Assembly (NCBI GenBank): GCA_045106765.1
Contig: JBGCFD010000070.1
Location: 7,104 to 71,103, forward strand
Source: CAJQQY01 sp045106765
GTDB lineage: Bacteria; Bacteroidota; Bacteroidia; Chitinophagales; Saprospiraceae
Direction of reading: 5' to 3'
DNA length: 64,000 nucleotides
Under the pieces are notes generated by a model that made no database searches, was not told the DNA's origin, and was given only the letters and a program-made list of their open reading frames with translations. Below, one piece after another: positions 34,789 through 42,203 of this stretch. Position 1 is the first letter of the stretch. Every line of letters starts with the position of its first letter. Position numbers and translations under genes: made by a program.

Positions 34789-35742
34789 ATGAAAAAAATA
34801 AAAATTAATAAAATAGCTCATCTCACCGGTCATAAAGGTGGTGTCTTTTCATTAGCAAATGGAAGTCAAGATTATTTATTCCTCTCAGGTGCAGGCGATG
34901 GTTGGATTGTTGAATGGGATTTGACTCAACCTGAAAATGGACGCCTGATTGCTCAAGCAGAAGATACCCAAACCTCTGGACGAGCAAGTGTTTTTTCTTT
35001 GTTGGAAAAAAATGAAATGATCATTGCAGGAAATATGAATGGTGGATTGCATTGGATTTTTCCAAAAGAAACTTCCCTCAACAAAGATATTTTACCTCAT
35101 AAAAAAGGAATTTTTGACTTGCAAATTTTTGATGAGAAGTTATTTACGATTGGTGGAAAAGGAATTTTGACTAAATGGTCAATTGAGAAGCAAAGAGCCA
35201 TCGAAAGCATTCAAGTCTCCCAAAAGAGTCTTCGCAAAATGGTTTTTTCCAAAAAAAGAAATGAACTGGCGGTAGGAGCAAGTGATGGAAATATTTACGT
35301 TTTGGATGTTGAAAGTTTTTCGATTAAAAATACGATCGGAGCAGCACATGATAATTCTGTTTTTGCTTTAAGTTATTCTCCCGATGGAAAATACTTGTGG
35401 AGTGGAGGACGAGATGCTCATTTGAAAATATGGGATTTGAAAAAAAACTACGAACTAATTTTTTCAGAACCAGCTCATTGGTTTACGATTAACGCTATCG
35501 TTTTTTCTTCTGATGGAAAATTTGCCGCAACTGCAAGCCGAGACAAAACCATAAAAATATGGGATGCTGATAATTTTAAATTACTTAAGGTAATCGATAC
35601 CGTTCGAAATGGAGGACATATCAATTCGGTCAATACTTTGCTTTGGTCAAAATATAATAACTGGTTGATTTCGGGAAGTGATGATCGAAGTATTATTATT
35701 TGGGAAATTGAAAAAAATAAACTCAGAGAAGGGGAGGTGTAG
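34789..35742 (+). CDS. WD40-repeat protein
   Basis: This 317-aa protein is one beta-propeller of about seven WD40 blades without signal peptide. Clear blades include HLTGHKGGVFSLA near residue 12, AHDNSVFALSYSPDGKYLWSGGRDAHLKIWD-type repeats in the second half (two good blades near 185-260) and a last blade with G-S-D-D-R-S-I-I-I-W. It is likely a cytoplasmic scaffold; partners are unknown. It is divergent from the phosphopantetheinyl transferase. Confidence 0.88.
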   Translation: MKKIKINKIAHLTGHKGGVFSLANGSQDYLFLSGAGDGWIVEWDLTQPENGRLIAQAEDTQTSGRASVFSLLEKNEMIIAGNMNGGLHWIFPKETSLNKDILPHKKGIFDLQIFDEKLFTIGGKGILTKWSIEKQRAIESIQVSQKSLRKMVFSKKRNELAVGASDGNIYVLDVESFSIKNTIGAAHDNSVFALSYSPDGKYLWSGGRDAHLKIWDLKKNYELIFSEPAHWFTINAIVFSSDGKFAATASRDKTIKIWDADNFKLLKVIDTVRNGGHINSVNTLLWSKYNNWLISGSDDRSIIIWEIEKNKLREGEV

Positions 35743-35848
35743 AGTTCTTTAAAACTTTTTCGAAAAATTCTCTGTAGTTCTCTGCCTCCGTGTTCAAATA
35801 AAACAAAATTCAACTTTGCTGAATGATTACTATTGAGATTAAAAAAAT

Positions 35849-35856
35849 TACCTTTG
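35849..35856 (+). promoter_or_regulatory. -7 promoter element of dcd
   Basis: TACCTTTG is an exact TAnnTTTG match, 41 bases before the dcd ATG. A TTG at 35833-35835 lies at a short spacing of 13. Confidence 0.45.
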
Positions 35857-35897
35857 TGCCTTCAAAAAACAGTAGAATAAAATTCAAATAAGTCACT

Positions 35898-36434
35898 ATG
35901 ATTTTATCAGATAAAAAAATCCTAAAATCCATTAAAAATGGTGAGATTGTTGTCAAACCTTTTCGAAGAAAATGCTTAGGCACTAATTCTTATGATGTGC
36001 ATTTAGGAAAATATTTAGCGGTGTACAAAGACCGAGTTTTGGATGCGAAAAAACACAATCAAGTGGAAGAAGTAGTTATTCCGAAAGGTGGATTTGTATT
36101 GGAGCCAGGAACACTTTATTTAGGTTCGACGGAAGAATATACCGAGACGCATAATTCCGTTCCGTTTCTCGAAGGGAAGTCAAGTGTGGGGCGATTAGGA
36201 ATTGATATTCATGCAACTGCAGGGAAAGGAGATGTTGGATTTTGTAATCATTGGACGTTGGAAATTTCGTGCGTGCAGCCAGTTCGAGTTTATGCAGGAA
36301 TGCCGATTGGGCAGTTGATTTACTTTTCGGTGGAAGGTGATATCGAAAATTATTATAACAAGAAAAAGAATGCGAAATATAATCAAGTAACGAAAAAACC
36401 AATGGAGTCGATGATGTGGAAAAATAAATTCTAA
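35898..36434 (+). CDS. dcd: dCTP deaminase
   Basis: This 178-aa enzyme of the dUTPase/dCTP deaminase fold makes dUTP from dCTP for thymidylate synthesis. Visible are M-I-L-S-D-K at the start, G-T-N-S-Y-D-V-H-L-G near residue 28, and the active-site EGKSSVGRLGIDIHATAG near 91, where the Glu and Ser are catalytic. P-I-G-Q-L-I-Y-F follows near 137. It functions as a cytoplasmic trimer. Thymidine kinase is also in this window, but the two are not linked as an operon. A 15-bp hairpin ends the transcript. Confidence 0.93.
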   Translation: MILSDKKILKSIKNGEIVVKPFRRKCLGTNSYDVHLGKYLAVYKDRVLDAKKHNQVEEVVIPKGGFVLEPGTLYLGSTEEYTETHNSVPFLEGKSSVGRLGIDIHATAGKGDVGFCNHWTLEISCVQPVRVYAGMPIGQLIYFSVEGDIENYYNKKKNAKYNQVTKKPMESMMWKNKF

Positions 36435-36452
36435 ATTAGAATATTTTTATAT

Positions 36453-36490
36453 CGAACGTATAGACAAAGTATGCCTTGTCTATACGTTCG
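36453..36490. terminator. 15-bp hairpin between dcd and the convergent TfoX-like gene
   Basis: CGAACGTATAGACAA pairs perfectly with its complement across an 8-base loop. It lies between two convergent stops and lacks a long T run. Confidence 0.65.
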
Positions 36491-36501
36491 TAATTTCAAA
36501 A

Positions 36502-36822
36502 TCATTTCCCTATCGCAACCTTCCAAGACTTCGTCGCCCATCTTTTTAACTCTTTTTTATCTTCAACGATTTCCTTTGGGACAGTCCAATAAGGCATGCC
36601 TTTAGTTGTTTTTCGAGGATTAAATTGTTCCATTCCTCGTGAAGTGAAATCCTCCAAATTGGTCTCATCAACTTTTAAATAAAATTTGTCATCTACGACA
36701 CAAGCGAATGCTTTTCCATCTCTCATGTAGGACATGGAACCGAACATTTTTTTGCAAGTAAATTCTTTAAATTCAGAAAGTTGTTCGCTTGCGTATTGGT
36801 GAGTTTCTTCGTTATAAGCCAT
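36502..36822 (-). CDS. TfoX N-terminal domain protein
   Basis: This 106-aa protein consists of one TfoX-N-like domain: the K-K-M-F-G-S-M-S-Y-M-R-D-G-K segment near residue 23, F-Y-L-K-V-D near 47, then a C-terminal helix. In Haemophilus, TfoX/Sxy regulates competence, but stand-alone N-terminal domains in other phyla have no shown role. It lies upstream-to-downstream behind the DUF2461 gene, 25 bases away on the same strand, so the two may be co-transcribed. Confidence 0.75.
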   Translation of the reverse strand: MAYNEETHQYASEQLSEFKEFTCKKMFGSMSYMRDGKAFACVVDDKFYLKVDETNLEDFTSRGMEQFNPRKTTKGMPYWTVPKEIVEDKKELKRWATKSWKVAIGK

Positions 36823-36847
36823 AATATAATTTTATTGTTCCATCTCA

Positions 36848-37516
36848 CTATCGATAAATCGCCTCATAAAAAAAATCTGCCATCGGTTTTGCAGCCAAGT
36901 AATGTTCCATGATAATTTTATCCAATTTCGGATCAAGGATTTTATCTGCATCAAATTCAGTCTTTACATAAAATTGTTTATTTGCAATCAAAGGTTGAAT
37001 TTCGACATCCTCTTTAAATTCTTTAGGAATCCGTTTATTTTTTTCTCCATGAATTTCACCCCAGAATTTTTTAAATTTTTTATTCTTTAAAATTTTCTCA
37101 AACTCCTTCGGTTGCGAAACGATACCTTCTCGAATACTTTGCAATTGATTTTTGTCAGGCATATAAACACCACTAAAAATACCAAACTTCTCTGCACCCA
37201 TCTCAAAATAAATTCCAGGCTTGGAATGATCTTTCCGACCACCAGCAGAAATAGCAGCGGAGACATTTGTTTTATAAGGTGTCTTATCTTTTGCAAAACG
37301 AATGTCTCGATTGATTCTAAAAATCGCATCCTTTGGCAAAATGACAACTGTAGGATCAACCTCTTGGATTTTATTAATCATCAATTGTACAAATTCTTTA
37401 AATGGATTTTTGACATGCGATTCGTAATCTTTTTTATTCGCATGAAACCATTCCCGTTCATTATTTTTTGCAAGCCCTTGGAAGAATTTTAAAAAGTCTT
37501 TTGTGAAGTATGCCAT
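36848..37516 (-). CDS. DUF2461 family protein
   Basis: This 222-aa protein fits DUF2461 (TIGR02453): F-L-K-F-F-Q-G-L-A-K-N-N-E-R-E-W-F at residue 8, R-I-N-R-D-I-R-F-A-K-D-K-T-P-Y-K near 68, and G-I-Y-F-E-M and G-V-Y-M-P blocks. The family is widespread, cytoplasmic and of unknown function. It probably shares a message with the TfoX-like gene downstream. Confidence 0.85.
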   Translation of the reverse strand: MAYFTKDFLKFFQGLAKNNEREWFHANKKDYESHVKNPFKEFVQLMINKIQEVDPTVVILPKDAIFRINRDIRFAKDKTPYKTNVSAAISAGGRKDHSKPGIYFEMGAEKFGIFSGVYMPDKNQLQSIREGIVSQPKEFEKILKNKKFKKFWGEIHGEKNKRIPKEFKEDVEIQPLIANKQFYVKTEFDADKILDPKLDKIIMEHYLAAKPMADFFYEAIYR

Positions 37517-37543
37517 TTTTTGTTAATCAGTTTATTAGTAAAT

Positions 37544-37624
37544 CGGTTGAACGGTTGAACGGTTGAACGGTTGAACAGTTGATCGGAATTCCAATTTTGC
37601 AAATAAACCGATCACCTGTTCGAC
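37544..37624. repeat. CGGTTGAA tandem repeat with inverted partner
   Basis: Four perfect tandem copies of CGGTTGAA (37544-37575) run into CAGTTGAT-CGG. The downstream CCGATCACCTGTTCGACC at about 37607-37624 is the imperfect complement of the last units, so the block can fold into a hairpin. It lies between the DUF2461 and VOC genes. Confidence 0.8.
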
Positions 37625-37631
37625 CAATTAA

Positions 37632-38006
37632 TTATCCTGGAGAATGCAATGCAATTTTGTTACCCTCCGTATCCATAAAGGTAGCGAAAAAACCAATCTC
37701 GTCAGAAATTTTAGTTTTAGGAAGGACCACATTTCCACCTGCATCATTGACTCGTCCCAACATGATACTCAGGTCTTCGCCTCCATTCAAATAAGGAATT
37801 GTTCCTTTATCTGAAGGCTCATGACCTTCCCCTTTACAGATTGCACCGCCCACACTTTTGCCATCTTGATCGGCTGGTAAAAAAGCCATTTGGATGTCCT
37901 GAATATTTTGAACATGAAGTTCAGCATCAAAGATTTTAGAATAAAAACCCTTTGCTCTCTCGAAATTTGTTGCTGGAATTTCAAACCAGTTAATAGCGTT
38001 TGCCAT
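37632..38006 (-). CDS. VOC-superfamily (glyoxalase-like) protein
   Basis: This 124-aa protein has the paired beta-alpha-beta-beta-beta modules of the vicinal-oxygen-chelate fold. The start N-W-F-E-I-P-A-T-N-F-E-R-A and the end G-F-F-A-T-F-M-D-T-E-G-N-K-I-A-L match the CFP32/27-kDa-antigen-like group. The reaction is unknown; members include glyoxalases, dioxygenases and antibiotic-binding proteins. It stands alone between two repeat blocks. Confidence 0.82.
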   Translation of the reverse strand: MANAINWFEIPATNFERAKGFYSKIFDAELHVQNIQDIQMAFLPADQDGKSVGGAICKGEGHEPSDKGTIPYLNGGEDLSIMLGRVNDAGGNVVLPKTKISDEIGFFATFMDTEGNKIALHSPG

Positions 38007-38052
38007 GATGTTATTTTTTTATTGGTGAGTAAAAAATCAAGAATGAATCAAT

Positions 38053-38096
38053 TAGACGTTATTCGTTTGACGTTGAACGTTAGACGTTTTACGGTC
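38053..38096. repeat. Dispersed AACGTT-type repeat, single arm
   Basis: The strand reads a run of TTCGTTTGACGTTGAACG then TTAGACGTTTTACGG. The reverse complement recurs at 47463-47492 with one 7-base unit missing. It is the same word family as the inverted repeat at 32196-32270. Confidence 0.75.
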
Positions 38097-38281
38097 TGCC
38101 ATACAATTTTATTTAGAATAAACTTTATTAGTTAATTTGATAAAACAAATATCTAGTAAAACATTTTGTTTTTAAAATGAAAAATATTTTATTTGTAGGT
38201 TTTTAAAAAAGCTTTATTTTAAAATAATTATTGATAATCAGATAGTTATGCTTATTTTTTATTGAAAAAAGAATAATTCAA

Positions 38282-39748
38282 GTGGCAAAAAAAGAACAAT
38301 TGTTTTCATTAATTCAGTCATTGACTCAGGCAGAAAAAAGGTATTTTAAAATATTTTGTTTCTCTCAAAAAGTAGATAATAACTATTTGAAGTTGTTTGA
38401 ATTAATGGTAAAACAAGTTGATTATGATGAAGAAAAAATACGAAAGAAATTCAAAGGCGAGCGATTTTTAAAACAACTTCATGTCACTAAAAATTATTTG
38501 TACCAACTACTTTTAAAAAGTTTGCGCAACTATCATTCGACTATTTCTGCAGATGCTGAAATTAAATCTTTGTTGCGAAATGTTGAAATCCTTTTTGTCA
38601 GAGAACTCTACGAAGCTAGTTTTTCAGAATTAAGAAAAGTCGAAAAATTGGCGACCAAATTTGAAAATCAAACCGCACTTTTAGAAATTATCAATTGGAA
38701 AAAAAAGTTTCAATTAACAAAATCTGGAACTGATGTCGAATCGCTTCAGGAATTAATTGCTAAGGAAAAAAAGATCATCGAAGGAATTGTTTTACAAAAT
38801 GAAAATTGGGAATTAACCTCCGATGTTTTTCGTTTTTTTAAATCTAATAAAAAACGGTTGGAGATTTTTTTACAAAAAAAACCTCCTCCAAATGCTTCGT
38901 TACAACATCAAATTCTTTTTTACAATCTTGATTATATTTTTCATGTAATAAATGGCGAACCCAAGAAAGGCTTGGCCAGTTTGGATTTGATGATTGATTT
39001 ATTTGAAAGAAATCCAGCTCGAATCAAAGATGATCCTTCGTCCTATGCAAGAGTGATGAATAATAAAGTGAGCTATTTTATTTTCCAAAAACAATATATA
39101 CACGTGTTGCCTTTATTAAAGAAGATCAGAGCAATTCCAACGACTTACCAATTAAAAAATGCTCAAAAATTTTCGATCAAACTTCAATTGAGAACGTATA
39201 ATATTGAACTCGAAATGTATCGAGATCTTAAGCAATTTGAAAAAGGAATTAACGTAATCAGTCAGGCTAAAAGGTATCTATTGGAAAATGAAAAAATTAT
39301 TCCTGCAGATTATCATGTGATGTTGCGCTATCAATTTGCCTACATTTATTTTATGCAAAAAAACTATTCAAATTCCTTAAAATGGGTCAACGAAATTATT
39401 CAAACCCCGTTTAAAAATTATCGAAAGGATTTGCAAAGTTATGCTCGTGTGTTGAATCTGATGATTCATTTTGAACTTGGAAATATTATTGTTTTAAAAT
39501 ATGCGGTGGAAAACTGCAGACGGTTTTTGAAAAAATCTATTGATTTTCGAGGTCAACCAACTGTTTTACCTTTTGCCAAAGTATTGCTTCATTTTTTTTC
39601 CAAAATATGTAATGCGCCACATTCTCATTATTCACAACTTTTCGAAAAACTAAAAATGGATTTAGTGGATGCGGAGCCCCAGATTTTAAACGATGATATC
39701 TTAGATTATTTAGACATAAAGAGTTGGTTGGTAGAAAAATTGAAGTAA
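38282..39748 (+). CDS. Large helical protein of unknown function, paralogue of the 19498 gene product
   Basis: This 488-aa protein starts with GTG at 38282 (no better ATG nearby) and opens M-A-K-K-E-Q-L. It is predicted to be almost all helix, with no signal or membrane segment. Layout, size and the C-terminal W-L-V-E-K-L-K ending parallel the 490-aa protein at 19498-20970. Its middle has repeated pairs of helices that might be TPR-like, for instance near residues 260-400, but I cannot name a domain. Function unknown. Confidence 0.65.
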   Translation: MAKKEQLFSLIQSLTQAEKRYFKIFCFSQKVDNNYLKLFELMVKQVDYDEEKIRKKFKGERFLKQLHVTKNYLYQLLLKSLRNYHSTISADAEIKSLLRNVEILFVRELYEASFSELRKVEKLATKFENQTALLEIINWKKKFQLTKSGTDVESLQELIAKEKKIIEGIVLQNENWELTSDVFRFFKSNKKRLEIFLQKKPPPNASLQHQILFYNLDYIFHVINGEPKKGLASLDLMIDLFERNPARIKDDPSSYARVMNNKVSYFIFQKQYIHVLPLLKKIRAIPTTYQLKNAQKFSIKLQLRTYNIELEMYRDLKQFEKGINVISQAKRYLLENEKIIPADYHVMLRYQFAYIYFMQKNYSNSLKWVNEIIQTPFKNYRKDLQSYARVLNLMIHFELGNIIVLKYAVENCRRFLKKSIDFRGQPTVLPFAKVLLHFFSKICNAPHSHYSQLFEKLKMDLVDAEPQILNDDILDYLDIKSWLVEKLK

Positions 39749-39913
39749 AAGTGTGATTTTTATTAACTTTTGCGTCTAAATGATTGTTCTGACCTTGCAA
39801 TAATTTCAATAGTAAAATTAAGCTTGCAGTCTAAAATTATTTTAAAATCAAATAAAAAGCCTTATTTTGAGGCGAATTATTTCAAATATTATTCAATTAA
39901 AAACAAAATTATT

Positions 39914-40693
39914 ATGGCTAGAAGAGGAATGTTCGAAAAATCTAATAATCCAATGTTTGGAAAAGATACTTTCCAAAACACCAATACAAATGGAAGTCAA
40001 ACGTTAGATGGTCATATTTCAGGATATGATACAGTTGCAAGACCAATGACTGTGAATGGAGCAGTTAACAAAACTTTTATGCTAGGTGGTGTGATGTTAG
40101 CAGCAGCGGTGGTGGCATATATGTTTGCCAGTCCAATTTTTATGTGGGGAGGATTTATCGGAATTATCGCAATTAGTTTCATTGCGAATCGAGATAAAGA
40201 AAGATCTCATATTTGGGCACCATTATTTTCAATTGCTGCTGGATTTTCAGCTGGGACAGCTTCAGCTGTTTATGGAGCAGTAGCAGGCGGAGTAATTTCG
40301 CAAGCAATTATCATTACAATGTCTATTTTCTTTGTGATGTTGACTTTGTACAAAACAGGAACAATTAAAGTAACCGAGAAATTTAGAAGCATTGTAACGA
40401 TGGCTGTTGGAGCAATTATGGTGGTTTATTTAGTTGAATTTGTTTTACACATGTTCGGTGTCAATATTCCATTTCTTCACGAAGCATCTCCAATTGGTAT
40501 TGGTATTAGCTTAGTAATCATTGGAGTAGCATCATTAAATCTTTTGTTAGATTTTGATAATTTTCACAAAGGAGAAGCGATGCGAGCACCTGAATACATG
40601 GAATGGTATTTCGGAATGGGACTAGTATTTACATTAGTTTGGTTGTATTTAGAAATCATTCGTTTGGTAGCAATTTTTGCAGGAGGTGACTAA
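39914..40693 (+). CDS. Bax inhibitor-1/YccA-family membrane protein
   Basis: This 259-aa protein has a soluble N-terminal ~55 residues (F-G-K-D-T-F, then T-V-N-G-A-V-N-K) and seven hydrophobic segments, ending in a final L-V-W-L-Y-L-E-I-I-R-L helix. It matches the bacterial BaxI_1 family, a branch of the TMBIM proteins proposed as pH-sensitive calcium leak channels. The ATG at 39914 begins M-A-R-R-G-M-F; a TTG start 48 codons upstream adds nothing family-like. A good terminator follows. Confidence 0.87.
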   Translation: MARRGMFEKSNNPMFGKDTFQNTNTNGSQTLDGHISGYDTVARPMTVNGAVNKTFMLGGVMLAAAVVAYMFASPIFMWGGFIGIIAISFIANRDKERSHIWAPLFSIAAGFSAGTASAVYGAVAGGVISQAIIITMSIFFVMLTLYKTGTIKVTEKFRSIVTMAVGAIMVVYLVEFVLHMFGVNIPFLHEASPIGIGISLVIIGVASLNLLLDFDNFHKGEAMRAPEYMEWYFGMGLVFTLVWLYLEIIRLVAIFAGGD

Positions 40694-40717
40694 ACTTAGT
40701 TTTAAGATAAAAAGGAA

Positions 40718-40750
40718 GGGTGCGGCGGTTTCGTCGTACCCTTTTTTTAT
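40718..40750 (+). terminator. Rho-independent terminator of the BaxI-like gene
   Basis: GGGTGCGGCG (40718-40727) pairs with CGTCGTACCC across a GTTT loop, with two G-T pairs, and is followed by seven T. Confidence 0.85.
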
Positions 40751-40764
40751 TTTGTCATATCGAA

Positions 40765-40854
40765 AATTTACCACATGGGCACATAGAATATAGACCATCA
40801 CTAAAAAAATACATATACTGTGTCTATGTTTTCTATGTTCCTATGTGGTAAATT
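40765..40854. repeat. Inverted repeat built on ACATAGAA/CATAGG words
   Basis: Arms at 40765-40795 and 40822-40854 are near-complementary. Each reads AATTTACCACAT, a G-rich bridge, ACATAGAA and ATAGAC. It lies between the BaxI terminator and the metallo-hydrolase start, 20 bases before the ATG. Confidence 0.75.
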
Positions 40855-40874
40855 AAATCCAATAATAACTTTTT

Positions 40875-41813
40875 ATGAAAAAAACAGCAACAATTTTATT
40901 CCTCGTGATCGTATTCTTCAGTTGTGCTGAGGAGAAAATAAAGAGCGAAGTACTGCCTATTTTACCTGAAACCTATCTTCAAATTTTGGGCACAGCGCAA
41001 GACGCAGGTTTCCCTCAAATCAATTGTCAAAAGGCTTGTTGTAAAAATTTGTGGAATGATAAAAGTTTGCGAAAAATGGTTTCGTGTATCGGAGTCGTTG
41101 ACCAAAAATTAAATCAATGCTTCCTTTTTGATGCGACTCCCGATATCAAAGATCAATTAAATATTTTGCAGAAAAATCAATACGATTTAACAGGAGTTTT
41201 TTTGACACATGCACATATGGGCCATTATACTGGGTTGATGCATTTGGGAAGAGAGGCAATGGGCGCTCAAAAAGTACCTGTTTTTGCAATGCCGAAAATG
41301 CAAACCATGTTGGAAGAAAATGCTCCTTGGAGTCAATTAGTAAAATTAGAAAATATAAAAATCCAACCACTTCAAAATGATTCGATGACTGTGCTGAAAA
41401 ATATAAAGGTTACTCCCTTGCAAGTTCCGCATCGAGATGAATTTTCAGAAACAGTTGGTTTTAAGATTTTTGGAAAAAATAAAACGGCACTTTTTATTCC
41501 AGATATTGACAAATGGGGAAAGTGGAAACGAAACATTTTAGACGAAATAAGAAGGGTAGATTATGCTTTTTTGGATGGCACTTTTTATCAAAATGGAGAA
41601 ATTCCAGGGCGAGATATGAGTTTGATTCCACATCCATTTATGGAAGAGAGTATGACTTTATTTGATTCACTTTCAGAAAAAGAAAAATCAAAAGTATACT
41701 TTATACATTTTAATCATACGAATCCTGTTTTGCAAAAAGAAAGTGAGGCGAAAAATGAGGTGGAGAAAAAAGGATTTCACATAGCGAGAGAAGGGCAGAT
41801 TTTCGATTTGTAA
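40875..41813 (+). CDS. PqqB-like metallo-beta-lactamase-fold hydrolase, lipoprotein
   Basis: This 312-aa protein has a lipoprotein signal with lipobox F-F-S-C at residue 17. The mature part begins L-G-T-A-Q-D-A-G-F-P-Q, as in PqqB-like proteins, with Cys-rich C-Q-K-A-C-C after it. The metal motif is T-H-A-H-M-G-H (His112, His114, His117); the usual Asp of HxHxDH is Gly, a common variant in this subgroup. A late F-I-H-F-N-H-T-N-P segment supplies another His. Substrate unknown; there are no other PQQ genes here. Confidence 0.82.
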   Translation: MKKTATILFLVIVFFSCAEEKIKSEVLPILPETYLQILGTAQDAGFPQINCQKACCKNLWNDKSLRKMVSCIGVVDQKLNQCFLFDATPDIKDQLNILQKNQYDLTGVFLTHAHMGHYTGLMHLGREAMGAQKVPVFAMPKMQTMLEENAPWSQLVKLENIKIQPLQNDSMTVLKNIKVTPLQVPHRDEFSETVGFKIFGKNKTALFIPDIDKWGKWKRNILDEIRRVDYAFLDGTFYQNGEIPGRDMSLIPHPFMEESMTLFDSLSEKEKSKVYFIHFNHTNPVLQKESEAKNEVEKKGFHIAREGQIFDL

Positions 41814-42203
41814 AACACAAGCTTTATGATTCCAAAAAAAATAGACTACCAACTTTAGTTGGTAGTCATACATTAACTTACATTATAAGATAAAGTTTTG
41901 AAACTCTATCTTAATTGAAACCCCAAAAATTCTTATGCTCTTTTATTAGATTTAGCGTGTGTCGAGCCTTTTGGAATAGTTTAATAAATAGTGTTTTGGT
42001 ATAGCCCTTTAAAAAAGTGTCTAAATAGAAATTAAATATAGTGTGAGAGTTTCTCTAAATTTGAATCAAAATTACGGTGGTTTTTGTTTAAAAAAATGTC
42101 ATATTTCATGTAAAAAATAGACATTTTTATTTTTTATCAAAAGTCATAACCTTAATATGACTGGTTATCAACTTAAATGGAAAACATCTAAAAAAAAGAA
42201 ACT
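41814..42203. other. 390-bp region between convergent genes
   Basis: Two hairpins lie near the left side: an 11-bp stem GACTACCAACT at 41844-41867, followed on the minus strand by a T run, and a 13-bp near-perfect stem built on TAAGATA at 41886-41913. The first is terminator-shaped for leftward transcription (the hybrid sensor ends at 42204). The remaining sequence has no gene. A TAAATTTG at 42054-42061 is isolated and faces a convergent gene. Confidence 0.5.

Noticed and set aside
37544..37575. CRISPR array
   Set aside because: Units are 8 bp with no spacers; no cas genes.
42054..42061. TAAATTTG as a rightward promoter past the PqqB-like gene
   Set aside because: It points into a convergent gene and no rightward gene follows.
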